Shown here: in pieces, positions 1-8,399 of the stretch
Layout of the letters: every line of letters starts with the position of its first letter
Position numbering within the stretch: position 1 is the first letter of the stretch
Assembly (NCBI GenBank): GCA_900155495.1
Contig: FTLJ01000935.1
Coordinates: 1 to 23,336, forward strand
Reading direction: 5' to 3'
DNA: 23,336 nt
DNA from: Porogramme epimiltina
Lineage: Eukaryota; Basidiomycota; Agaricomycetes; Polyporales; Polyporaceae
Program-made: the position numbers and the translations under genes
Notes under the pieces: model-generated
What the model was told of the DNA's origin: nothing
The model's database searches: none
What the model saw: only the letters and a program-made list of their open reading frames with translations

Positions 1-222
1 GTATATAAGGCACTTACATATGATTTGTTTACCTTACATGTTTGCCTTTGGATACCATCACTACCACCTCGCCCCACTTCCCAGCCTTCCTAGGTCAACC
101 ACGGCCCCTTTCCCCACCTTCTCGCGTACCTCCCCTGCTAGGCAATCAAATCACGTTCCCCACGCCTGTCCGCCATCCACTCCGCCCACCGTCCGCCCGC
201 TGCGCGCTCAAGAAGTTCTACA
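1..222 (+). mobile_element. Probable 3' part of a copia-type LTR (5' LTR remnant)
   Basis: The window opens with a TATA-like box (TATATAAGG, positions 2-10), followed by a leader-like stretch and, 150 nt after position 222, by a copia-type Gag ORF. The sequence GCGCGCTCAAGAAGTTCTACA at 202-222 recurs with one mismatch at 953-973. I infer that this 21-mer is the 3' terminus of an LTR, because LTRs of this class end in ...CA. The LTR 5' end lies outside the window and I could not identify a convincing tRNA primer-binding site, so the LTR call is an inference from context. Confidence 0.4.
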
Positions 223-372
223 CAAATGCGTGATCCTACTTGGAGGCCATCTGAGAACCCAGTGAGCACTACACTCCACCGCACCGAGCCCTGAGCCCCA
301 AGCCCATGACCACAATCTGAACAACCGACCCGGAGACCTGAGACCTGAGACCTGCGACCCGAACCCATCAAG

Positions 373-978
373 ATGTCCGGCCATATCGCGAAGCTTGACG
401 ACATCAACTACCCGGAATGGTTGATCCAGATGAAGGCCATCCTCGTGAGGAAGAACCTCTGGGAAGTCACATCAGGTGACGACAGTAAGCCTGCAGGCTC
501 CTCAAATGCGAAGACCGTCCGTGCATGGCAGCATCGTAACGACAAAGTGATTGCTGAGATCCAGCTCAACGTCGAGCCCGACCAACTCTCCCACATCACC
601 GGCACTGAGGCCAGCGAGATCTGGACCCTCCTGCAAGAGGTGCACTCTGCTACCGGCCTCGGCTCACGCATCGTGCTGTGCACGGAGTTCTATTCCCAGA
701 ACATGGGCGCCGGCATGTCCATCCAGGGCTATGTTGCCCAGGTCCGCAAGAGCGCCTTCCGCCTCGAACAGGCCGGCGCCAAGATCAGCAACGAGGAGCA
801 CCTTGGCGTCCTATTGGCCAGCCTCCCGTCCCGCTTCGGACCGTTCGTCATCTCCCTCGAAGCCCTCCCCGAATCCGACCGCACCTTCACCGCCATCGTC
901 CGCCACCTCATCAACAAAGACGCCCACCTCGGCCCATCAGAGGACGCCAGCCGCGCGCTCAAGAAATTCTACATTTAG
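373..978 (+). CDS. gag: Copia-type retrotransposon Gag (UBN2/DUF4219-like), truncated
   Basis: Open frame of 201 residues. It begins with the pattern typical of Ty1/copia Gag proteins, a LDDINYPEW segment (residues 8-16) followed by a single-Trp helix (MKAILVRKNLW). A conserved W at about residue 85 (EIWTLLQEV) and a LLASLPSRFGPFV segment (about residues 147-159) match the UBN2-type Gag core. In the element Gag packages the RNA into virus-like particles in the cytoplasm. No zinc knuckle, protease, integrase or reverse transcriptase follows: the frame runs into the 21-nt repeat at 953-973 and stops at 978. It is therefore an internally deleted or non-autonomous copy. Start chosen at the first ATG, AAGATGTCC. 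Confidence 0.75.
   Translation: MSGHIAKLDDINYPEWLIQMKAILVRKNLWEVTSGDDSKPAGSSNAKTVRAWQHRNDKVIAEIQLNVEPDQLSHITGTEASEIWTLLQEVHSATGLGSRIVLCTEFYSQNMGAGMSIQGYVAQVRKSAFRLEQAGAKISNEEHLGVLLASLPSRFGPFVISLEALPESDRTFTAIVRHLINKDAHLGPSEDASRALKKFYI
953..973 (+). repeat. 21-nt direct repeat of 202-222 at the end of the Gag fragment
   Basis: GCGCGCTCAAGAAATTCTACA differs from the copy at 202-222 by one base. The two copies are 751 bp apart and bracket the Gag ORF. Flanking bases are not similar. This fits a join between gag and the terminal bases of the other LTR, or a microhomology deletion. Confidence 0.55.
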
Positions 979-979
979 T

Positions 980-1905
980 TTAGGCGCTGAACTGGGGGCC
1001 CCTTGAGCTCGATGTCCCTAGGTTCGTCCTTCTCTGAGTTTCTTCCATAAAAATGCCTGGAGCACATTTGCACATGACTATAGAGCACAAAAATACATTT
1101 TTAGGGGGTACAACAAGGGAGGAACGCCCCCCAAGTAGGGGAGAGAGGGGTGTCCAAATTCGGAAGGTGCAGCACTACGGACCACCTGCACTGGGCGCCT
1201 CTGACTTACCCTCCGTCTGAGGAGCCTCCTTCCCTGCCACAGTGCTCACTTCATCCAGGGATGTCCCCATGACTCTCTAGAATGGCTCTAGTAGTACTTG
1301 TGTACTCACCAATTTGATATCTTACCTCTATTCCTAGGATTTATTAATCTATTATAACATTTGTATCCATTAGAACCATTACTAGTAGACTTCAATTGAA
1401 GCGATTATAAGCCCGCATAGTTACCATATTTGGGTAGCCTCCTATTCCGACAGCTTTGGAGCCTCCGAAAGTGGGGGTTTCACTCGTATTTTTGAAGGAA
1501 TGTAGCCCTGATACCTCCCTCCTATGTATGGATGGGTTTTTTTTTTCCAAAAAGTCGAAGTTCAGAAAAGTATATATGCTCGGTGCGAGGAAATATATAT
1601 GTGCGCACGCAATATATAGTGCATGGCTCAGCTCATAGACTATGAGCACGAAAACTATTAAATGTACAAATCTGCCATCATAGGTGAGCAACTACGGATC
1701 ATGAGTCACGAGTGGCATTAGGCAAATCACTGGGCACGCAGGGATAGGTTGTCCAACACTGCCATGGCTGTAATGACATGTAGAACTACGGCTGACAGGC
1801 GACTACTTTGCTGATGGAGTTATGTACATACTGAAGGAGGCATCCGGATGTCTAAGTGCTGAGCCAAAACACGATGTCATATGCTATGCAGTTTGATACA
1901 ATGTA
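980..1905. other. Gene-free interval with A+T-rich stretch
   Basis: No frame with protein-like composition is visible on either strand. From about 1300 to 1660 the DNA is more A+T-rich than its surroundings, with a T10 run (about 1537-1546), alternating AT tracts and a perfect 8-1-8 palindrome at 1631-1647. It is likely degenerate intergenic or transposon-derived DNA, but I recognise no family. Confidence 0.4.
1631..1647. repeat. Perfect palindrome, 8-nt arms with a 1-nt centre
   Basis: GCTCATAG at 1631-1638 and CTATGAGC at 1640-1647 are exact reverse complements around a single A. No gene is adjacent, so a role as an operator is not supported. It may be a chance or a transposon-related structure. 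Confidence 0.35.
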
Positions 1906-1908
1906 AAG

Positions 1909-2000
1909 CCTTAGTGGTGTAGTGGTAGGTGAGGCGTCGACCGGCGCTTGTGTCCACTTTCTGCCGCTTGCGTCCTGATGTGCACTGGTTCAATCTGTGC
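1909..2000 (+). mobile_element. Candidate tRNA-derived SINE head (pol III A box and B box)
   Basis: TGGTGTAGTGG at 1915-1925 fits the eukaryotic tRNA A-box consensus TRGYNNARNNG. GGTTCAATC at 1987-1995 fits most of the B box. The preceding GCCTTAG resembles a tRNA 5' end, but no matching 3' acceptor strand is found and the T stem pairs poorly. The A-to-B spacing of about 61 nt is long for a plain tRNA gene. A T-rich tract follows from about 2006. Best read as a tRNA-derived SINE or a decayed tRNA gene; I could not place the 3' end or target-site duplications with confidence. Confidence 0.4.
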
Positions 2001-2250
2001 TCCTGTCTTTCTCTTTTTTTCTTTTCCTCACATTGTTTTCCTTGTCGCCCTCCTTCACGCCCTCGCTCCGCGTTTCGTTTTTGCCTTTCCCATGGTGTTT
2101 CTACTGTCACTCTGCACCTGTTCTCATCATCTACAAAAAGTGCTAAAATCTCCAAAATCTCTAATGTCTGTACGCTCTAATTTCTCTAAACACTATGATC
2201 AGGGGCCTGTATAGAGGTTTTAGGATGTATAGAGAAAAAGGAGTTTGCTG

Positions 2251-2491
2251 ATGCGCCTCCCGACGTACTTCCTCGACCTCACGCCCTTCGTGCCCATCCT
2301 CACCGACAGCCAACCACACAACATCAACCTCGACGTCGTCTCCGCCGAGGACGACCACACGATCAACCAAAACTAGTTCGTCTCCGGGCTCCTCCAGGTC
2401 GTCACGGACCTGCCGGGGAAGCCGACGACGGGCAAAATCACGCGCTACGACACGCCGCTCCTCGCCGAGACGGACACGACGGGCAGCGTCG
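2251..2491 (+). pseudogene. PNGase A-like (peptide N-glycosidase, PF12222-type) fragment
   Basis: The frame from 2251 encodes about 80 residues resembling the fungal peptide-N4-(N-acetyl-beta-glucosaminyl)asparagine amidase A family: LPTYFLDLTPFVPIL, then HNINLDVVSAEDDH, then FVSGLLQVVTD and KPTTGKITRYD. In this family the protein is secreted or lumenal and removes N-glycans. An in-frame TAG at 2374-2376 stands where relatives have Trp (…NQNW-FVSG…), a TGG to TAG change. The frame is cut off at both ends; its 3' side runs directly into an 8-bp tandem repeat at 2492. No signal peptide or catalytic N-terminal part is present. It is tail-to-tail with the C1-THF synthase remnant. Confidence 0.65.
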
Positions 2492-2563
2492 GCGCGAGGG
2501 CGCGAGGGCGCGAGGGCGCGAGGGCGCGAGGGCGCGAGGGCGCGAGGGCGCGAGGGCGCGCGG
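2492..2563 (+). repeat. 8-bp tandem repeat (GCGCGAGG), 8 exact copies plus one variant
   Basis: Eight perfect GCGCGAGG units occupy 2492-2555 and a ninth, GCGCGCGG, ends at 2563. The period is not a multiple of three, so each unit shifts the reading frame. The array begins exactly where the PNGase A-like similarity stops, so it may have expanded inside that exon or seeded the break. Confidence 0.9.
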
Positions 2564-2765
2564 GCACCCGCCACGGGTTGGTGAACCCCACAATCGAATC
2601 TCCGTGTTGAACGGCACGCAGCGCATATCACTTGGTGCGATTAAGGTCTATCTGGTGAAGATAGCAAGCAAGCAGGCATCTAGATAGAAGCACGAGCCGA
2701 CGCTCGAGCGTTCGGACTTAAGTTCGAACCCTCGCGGTTCGCTGGCGGATGCGGTGGGGCAGTGT

Positions 2766-5140
2766 TTAGAAGAGGCCGACGACCTGGCCGGTCGCGGGGT
2801 CGATTCCGACCTCCCAGAATCCAGGCCAGGTTCCGAGACCAGGCATGGTCTGCATGTCGCCGAGGATGGGGTAGAGGAAGCCTGCGCCGGCGGAGGGGCG
2901 GACGGAGCGGACGTGAAGCTAGTCGGAACACCCTTGAGCTTCGGGTTGTGGGAGAACGAGTACTGCGTCTTCACCATGCAGACTGTAGAAGGTGACAAAT
3001 CAGCCTTCGCCAGGGGGGCAACCTTGGAGTGAGCACTTACTGGGGAGGTTGCCGGCGTAGTCCTGGCCTCGACCTGCTTCTGCGCCAGCTCGCTGAGCTC
3101 GATGCCGTCCGCGCCGTAGATCTTCTTAGAGATGATCTCGATCTTCTCGATGGAGAGCTCGAGGTCGTACAGGAACTTGAAGTTTGACGAGCCCTCGCAG
3201 GTCGCGATGACAGCCCCGGTGAGGGCACGTGCACCAGCACCACCCTGAGCCCAGTGGTTGCCGACAACGGCGGCACCGGCACCGGCAGCCAGCGCCTCTG
3301 CGTGTACGAGCTCAAGCTCTTGGGGTGTGTCCGAGCTAACGTACGCTTGTCAGATTGTGTTCGAAGCACAAGATGCCTTCTACTTACGCGAACTGGTTGA
3401 TGGCGACGATGACCTTAACGCCGAACTTGTGCGAGTTCTCGATGCGCTTTGCGAGGTTCTTGCAGCCCTCCTTGAGGGTGGTGGCAAGGTCCTCCTTCGT
3501 GTACGTATCGTGGAGCGGCTTGTCGGGGACACGTCAGGTCTGCCACCGTGCATCTTCAGTGCGCGGGTCGTCGCGATGATGACCGTCGCGTCGGGGGTCA
3601 GACCGCTGACGCGGCACTTGATGTTACAGAACTTCTCCATACCCATGTCGGCGCCGAAACCACCCTCGGTGAGCACCTACCCGACGCGATCGGACGAGTC
3701 GGCCTTCTCGGTACCCGCGAGCTTGAGCGCAACACGGTCGGCGAGGATGGAGGAGTTACCGTGGGCGATGTTTGCGAAGGGACCGGCATGGACAAAGACG
3801 GGCGTGCCCTGTTCAGAAGCAAAGGTGAGTATCAGGTACGACTACTACAGATGGCCCACCCACCTCGAGAGTTTGCATGAGGTTAGGTTTGATCGCATCC
3901 TTCATGAGCACAGTGAGAGCTCCTCCGATACCAATGTCGTCAGCGGTGATAGGATCGCCGCGCTTGCTCGCCGCCACGATCATGGCACCCAAGCGCTCCC
4001 GCATGTCCGAGACTCGTAGTGAGAGCAAGGACGGCCATACACTCGCTCGCGATGGCAATGTCGAAGCCAGTGACGCGAGTGTATCCTTGCTCGGTCGGGT
4101 TCTAGCCAACGGTGATCTTGCGCAGGTGGCGGTCGTTAACGTCAACAACGCGGTTCCAGGTGATGGTCTCGGGATCAACGTCAAGACGAGCGAAACGGTT
4201 GATCTCCTCGGGAGTGAGGTCGTCCGGGTTGGTCTTGTTAATGCCGAGCTTCTTCAGACGCTTGAACATGAGAGGTGCAAACTGGCGCTTGCCCTTCTTC
4301 GCGGGAACGAGACGGCTGTAGAGGGCTTTGTCATATTGTGTGGCCTCGTGGAGCATGCGGGCGTCCAGAGCAGCAGCTGGGTATATAATCAGTAAAGATG
4401 CCCATAAGGGAGCAATCGACGACGCACCAAGCAGGTTGTTAGCCGCCGTGACAGCGTGAATGTCTCCAATCAAGTGTAAGTTGAACTAGAATCAATGAGT
4501 TTGAAATCTTCGGCCGTTGGCATTGTAGTGTGCACTCACTTCATCCATAGGAATAACCTGACTGTATCCACCACCAGCGGCGCAGCCCTTGAAGCCGAAG
4601 GCGGGGCCCTGACTAGCCTGACGGACACATGCGAACGAAGGGCGGCCGAGGTGAGCCCCGAGAGCTTGGGCGAGACCGATCGTCGTAGCCGACTTGCCCT
4701 CACCGAGGGGCGTAGACGTGATTCTGGGTGCACTGTGGTCAGATTAAGGCACCAAAGGTCTCATTATTTACACACACCCTGCGAGGACGATATATTTGAC
4801 GTCCTTGCGGCGCGCCAAGCGGTCGAGGATGCTGAGCTCAACCTTAGCCTTGTACTTGCCATAACTCTCAAGTTCGTCCGGGTGGATACTAATCTCATGC
4901 GCGAGCTGAGTGACGGGCTTCGGGGTCTACGCCAAGGAAATATCGATGTCGCTAGGGACCTTCTCTAGTACGTTTAACTTAAGGGGCTTGATGCGGAGTG
5001 CGCGGGCCTGATCCCAAATATGTTCCGCCACCTTCAACGTGTTGACCATAAGCAACGCGACGGGCATGGGACCAACGCCGCCAGGGACGGGTATTATGTG
5101 GGAGGCAACCATGGAAGCGGATTCGTAATCGAGTTGCGAG
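2766..5140 (-). pseudogene. C1-tetrahydrofolate synthase (trifunctional, MIS1/ADE3-type), decayed and 5'-truncated
   Basis: The intact enzyme interconverts 5,10-methylene-, 5,10-methenyl- and 10-formyl-THF. Here only the last part of the FolD-like dehydrogenase/cyclohydrolase domain is left ([14 protein letters not shown]), followed by almost the whole formyl-THF synthetase domain: TPLGEGKS nucleotide loop, [21 protein letters not shown], and the C-terminal DPATGQVVGLF-stop at 2766. Six introns sit at sites that restore the frame: 4724-4777, 4486-4539, 4377-4427, 3809-3863, 3336-3387 and 2983-3040. In-frame stops lie at 4927-4929 and 4102-4104 (both at expected Gln, CAG to TAG) and 3677-3679 (expected Tyr). 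Frameshifts occur near 4015, 3530 and 2925. The N-terminal half is missing; at about 5135 the sequence switches to chitin-synthase-like DNA. Retained introns show a genomic copy, not a retrocopy. Confidence 0.9.
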
Positions 5141-5555
5141 GCGCGTCTCAATCACGACCCAGCGGTTCTTCGACCTGCCACTGCTCGCGTCACTACTGCG
5201 AATGCCGTTTGATGAGCCCGGCGGCGGAAGTATATCAAAAAAGGAACATACATGAGGATGGTCGACTGGGTCTGAGCCGTTGTCCACACGTGGTAGCAGG
5301 CGCTGTTGGGGAACTGGAGGGTGTATGGAGGTGGTCGGACCTTGTCGCGATACTCGGCCACATATATGAGCCATCGGAGTCGCTAGGGAGGGACTCGCGG
5401 GAGTTTGCTGGGGCGAGAGCTGAGGCCTGAGGGGCCGATCTTAATGCACATATTGTCCACCTCGAAGTATCCCCGCATGCATTGGACGATGATGTTCTCG
5501 GGGACGGGGCGGACCTTTGAGAGGCTGGTGACCTGCTCCAGTCCGGCGCGATGCT
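5130..5555 (-). pseudogene. Chitin synthase (myosin-motor class V type) motor-domain fragment, copy A
   Basis: Reading 5' to 3' on the minus strand: a LEQVTSLSKV...ENIIVQCMRGYFEVDN segment like the start of a myosin motor, then VAEYRDKVRPPP and a degenerate ANNAYYHMRRT-type segment (PNSACYHVWTTAQTQS), an intron at 5196-5251 (GTATGT...GCAG, 56 nt), then a damaged P-loop (DASSGRSKNR where relatives have GETGSGKSENR). An in-frame TAG lies at about 5385. In relatives this domain is the N-terminal motor of a plasma-membrane chitin synthase. The fragment ends abruptly and the sequence continues as C1-THF synthase. Copy B lies immediately upstream. Confidence 0.7.
5196..5251 (-). other. Intron of chitin synthase copy A
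   Basis: GTATGT donor and GCAG acceptor, 56 nt. Its 3' half (CTTCCGCCGCCGGGCTCATC) closely matches the intron at 5869-5921 (GTTCCGCCGCGGGGCTCATC), showing that the two motor fragments come from one duplicated genomic segment. Confidence 0.75.
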
Positions 5556-5559
5556 TACA

Positions 5560-6030
5560 TTGAGGATAGAGCCACGTGTCCGACGACGCCCTGGAAACAG
5601 GGCTATGCTCGAGGTAGTAGTGGAGGGTCTTCACGCTGCAGACACAACGGCGTTCTGTGAACTGCAGCTCCGTGTGCTTGTCAAAGTGGGACGCGTTGGG
5701 GTTGAAGAGCGTACGCCAGTTCCCCCGAGCGCCTCGAGTACGAATTCGGACGCAGGTTCCCGGCGGCCGAGCTTGAAGCCCTTCTCACCCAGCTAGCCCA
5801 CGTTGAGCTCGAGGAGAGTCTCAGCCGCGAGCCGGCGACTCTCTGACTCGCCGCTGCCCGTCTCACCACTAGACACCGGGGATGAGCCCCGCGGCGGAAC
5901 CATAGAATGAAAAACACGTACGCAGTGAGGCGCATGGATTGTCCTGTGCTGTTCTCCACGTGTGGTAATAGGCATTGTTGGCGAGCTGGCATACGTGCGA
6001 AGAAAGCCGAATCTTGTCGAGTTTTGGTGG
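5560..6030 (-). pseudogene. Chitin synthase (myosin-motor class V type) motor-domain fragment, copy B
   Basis: The first exon piece encodes DKIRL...QLANNAYYHTWRTAQDN, followed by an intron at 5869-5921 (GTACGT...CTAG, 53 nt) and a second exon with GETGSGESESRRLA, EFVLEALG, FNPNASHFDKHTELQFTE and VKTLHYYLE. These are characteristic of the myosin motor of fungal class V/VII chitin synthases, in particular the FNPNAS..K.TELQF block. The P-loop Lys is replaced (GSGES instead of GSGKS), an in-frame TAG follows LLELNVG at about 5794, and frameshifts separate the segments. The rest of the motor and the whole catalytic domain are absent. Similarity upstream of about 6030 is not clear. The reading frame runs on into copy A without a stop, so a second motor start follows a partial first one. 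Confidence 0.8.
5869..5921 (-). other. Intron of chitin synthase copy B
   Basis: GTACGT donor, CTAG acceptor, 53 nt, at the same position before the P-loop as in copy A and with similar sequence in its 3' half. Confidence 0.75.
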
Positions 6031-6283
6031 AGGTGGGCAGGGCAATCGGAGCGGCGATCGGTGGGCTTGAATTTCAGGCGTTGGCATATGAACTGTGGGC
6101 GTAAGGAGATTGAACGACAGATGTAAGCTGGCGGTGTGGGTTGGGAATGGAAGCAAGCGGCGGGTGTTGAGAATGAGCGAATGCGACGAGGCGGGCAGAG
6201 ACCACTCAGACAACATACCTGGCCTGTTGCACTTCCTTCTGCCTCGATCGTATTCGGATCGCGCACACCGCGCTCACGACCCC

Positions 6284-6308
6284 TCTCTCCCTCTCCCTCT
6301 CCCTCCCT
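6284..6308. repeat. Short CCCTCT microsatellite
   Basis: About four imperfect CCCTCT units lie between the chitin synthase remnant and the next minus-strand remnant. Confidence 0.7.
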
Positions 6309-6315
6309 TGCACAT

Positions 6316-6830
6316 CTAGATTCTTGCTGAGTGGCCGCCCGACGTCAAGTGTCCAGGGGCGTCGAGGGCTGATGACGTCGCGGCCCCTACCGCGGACATC
6401 CTGGTCACAGTCAAAATCCCACCCGCGGTTGAGCGTGAGCTCGCAGTCGGGGTTGCGCTCACACTGACGCTCCCGGTGGTGTTAGAAAAGGCGAAGCTGA
6501 GGGCCTCAGGGCCGCCTCTGCACTTCAGCCGAGTTAGGTGAGGTCTCCTCTTGATGGTGATGGCGGATTTCGCACTGCTGGGTCTCGAGGTCGTAGAGGA
6601 TCTGCATAAACCCAAACCTGCGGATGTGTCGAGGGTATAAGGATAGGTACGCATTAAGCGGTGCAAGCCATGCTCACCGACAATGCCGCTCCCGACGATC
6701 CGAACCAAGTGGTCCTCATCCCCGAGTGACGTCAAGGGCAGTGCAGACGGCATGGGCTCGGACGTCGAGCCTCGTCGACGGCGACATCGAAGACTCAAGA
6801 AACTTAGGCCTATCGGGGGTGTGGGGGCGA
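6316..6830. other. Interval between chitin synthase and CK2-beta remnants, nothing recognised
   Basis: The minus strand is open over much of this stretch (part of a 271-codon frame ending at 6316), but its composition is Arg/Ser/Pro-rich and low in conserved patterns. One minus-strand segment reads FMQILYDLETQQCEIRHH (about 6552-6610), which looks protein-like but which I cannot assign to a family. Confidence 0.35.
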
Positions 6831-7300
6831 CGACGAGACCGAGTACGGTGAGGCGGCGGGGCGGCGGTGTGCACAGGCACGGGGCCGATGTGGACGGGCA
6901 CTGTTGCAGCTTGCGGGCGAAGGCGGGCATAGAGGGCACCACGACGGTAGGGCTGTTGGGGAGTACACCACACGTTGCGGAAGCTAGGGGAGCAAGGCGA
7001 GCACAGAAGGACCGGACGGGGCGGAGAACGGGGCGAGCTCGTGGTGGCTTTAAAAGAAGTACGCGAACGTCGTGCTGAAGAACGCGCCTGCGAGGCATCC
7101 CACGACGCGGCGTAGGAACGCTCACCGCCAACGCCCTGGAAGCGGCTGCTCAACGAATGTAGATGCCGTTGCAGTTCGGGCAGAACAGCCTCACGCTATG
7201 CGATCCGGCCAGATTTGAGTGGCCGCACGGCAGCGCATTTCGCTCATTAATATTGCGGTGCACATGGGGGCACAGCCAAGGATGCCCACCACAGGGCAGA
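6830..7300 (-). pseudogene. Casein kinase II regulatory (beta) subunit, C-terminal part, decayed
   Basis: The beta subunit forms the dimeric core of protein kinase CK2 and binds zinc. The minus strand encodes a CPHVHRN..ERNALPCGHSNLAG segment and SVRLFCPNCNGIYI, matching the zinc-binding ribbon (CPxVxC...CPxC). The second Cys of the first pair is Arg here (TGC to CGC). A stop and frameshift follow, then SSRFQGV, a possible 38-nt intron at 7088-7125 (GTGAGC...GCAG), and AFFSTTFAYFF-stop-SHHELAP, matching the family's DGAFFGTTFPHLFF segment with a TAA at an expected Gln/Lys. The N-terminal kinase-docking half and the C-terminal KIYGFK motif are not found. Clearly non-functional. Confidence 0.75.
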
Positions 7301-7551
7301 CGCCATGGACGGCCCGGGTCCGGTGCCGCCGCAGCTGCCAAATGGGTAGAGCCATTGGAACCATCGAGTATGTACCATTGTAGATCGAATCAACATTTAC
7401 ATTCTTTTTCATTCTGATACACCGAGCCGGAAACGAATCGATATCAAGTTAGCCTCTTGCCACCTCCACCGCCCTGCACAATTCTACCCTCACGCCTATG
7501 ATCGCGCGCCCCTGCGCGTCCGTCCGCCTGTCGCCGCCCGCCCGCCATCGC

Positions 7552-8143
7552 TTACTGCTGCTCTTCGCTCGATTCGTCCTCGCTCGATTCGTCTTCGTCT
7601 TGGTTCGGGTGCTCAACCCACTCGAACTCGTCCCCGGGGGTCACAAGGGAGGAGGCGATTTGAGCGTGGGCCGCCGAATAGCCAGAGGCGAACGGCGATG
7701 ACGCCCCCAGCGACAGACCCGTCGTACTGAGGTCGGAACCCAGGGAGTACGCGTCGTAACTGGGGTTCAACGCCAAAGGCGCGTCGCGGAGGGCCCCCTG
7801 GCCCACGGGGAGCAACGTGCTGGGCCCCGCCGTGGGCAGCGGGGCATCCTCGCTGGCGCAAAGAGGGGCGCCAGCCGCGATCGGGTCGTGGGTTGAGGAC
7901 GCGGTCCCGGACATGGGGCCGGGCGGGACTTCGGCCTCATTGTCCGAGGAGGCGGGGGCCGCTGGCACCACGCAAGAGACAGATGCCTCCATGTTGGAGG
8001 CGTCTTGAGAGGGGAGGGGGTCTCGATCGCGTACCACGCTATGAGGGTGGGGCGGGCGTACCTGAGACACAGATGGTACCACAGCACACTATCGCGCGAA
8101 GGGCCGCAGCGAGGCGGTTGAGGCCAGTTTGAATGGAAGGCAT
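7552..8143 (-). CDS. Small two-exon hypothetical gene (177 aa), intact
   Basis: ATG at 8143-8141, exon 1 8143-8062, intron 8061-8004 (GTACGC...CAAG, 58 nt), exon 2 8003-7552 ending TAA. The two exons total 534 nt and splice in frame. The protein starts with a hydrophobic, Ala/Cys-containing stretch (residues about 10-27, AAALRAIVCCGTICVS) that could be a signal or membrane anchor. It then has a Pro/Ala/Ser-rich disordered middle and ends with a very acidic tail rich in Glu, Asp and Ser (last about 25 residues; FEWVEHPN just before it). I recognise no family. Unlike its neighbours it has no stop or frameshift. An 87-nt hairpin lies 142 nt upstream. Intron boundaries are predicted by eye; an unspliced start within exon 2 is possible. 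Confidence 0.5.
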
Positions 8144-8284
8144 AATGAATAGAGGATCGCAAGTGGATTTTGAGATCGCTAGTCAGTGAAACGGGGAGGA
8201 GGCGGAGACGAGGAGGGCTGGGAGGGCGAGATGTGGGCGGGGACGCGAAAGCGACCGCAGTGCACCTCTGCACGTGCACGAGAA

Positions 8285-8371
8285 GCTTCGCGTTACCGTT
8301 ATGCTTCTCGTTACATCGTGCGCCGGTTTAGGGCGCACGATGTAACGCGAAGGATAACGGTAACGCGAAGC
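8285..8371. repeat. 87-nt near-perfect hairpin (40-nt arms, 7-nt loop)
   Basis: 8285-8324 and 8332-8371 are reverse complements with only two mismatches in 40; the loop is GGTTTAG (8325-8331). The inner 16 bp (CGTTACATCGTGCGCC) are perfect. The arms also repeat the element CGTTAC internally. It lies 142 nt upstream of the predicted start of the 177-aa gene and has no coding pattern. It could be a foldback transposon relic, an RNA hairpin or a cruciform-forming site. Confidence 0.9.
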
Positions 8372-8399
8372 GCACGAGCGGCACGCGCCTGAGGATCTG

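Noticed and set aside
551..1006. Long Arg/Pro/Ser-rich frames overlapping gag
   Set aside because: Shadow frames of the Gag coding sequence with biased composition and no recognisable motif.
2161..2631. Minus-strand frames with RPRALAPS repeats
   Set aside because: Artefact of the 8-bp tandem repeat read on the opposite strand.
2716..2731. B-box-like AGTTCGAACCC, possible tRNA
   Set aside because: It sits just beyond the C1-THF stop in a near-palindrome (TTCGGACTTAAGTTCGAA); no A box, anticodon arm or acceptor stem can be drawn on either strand.
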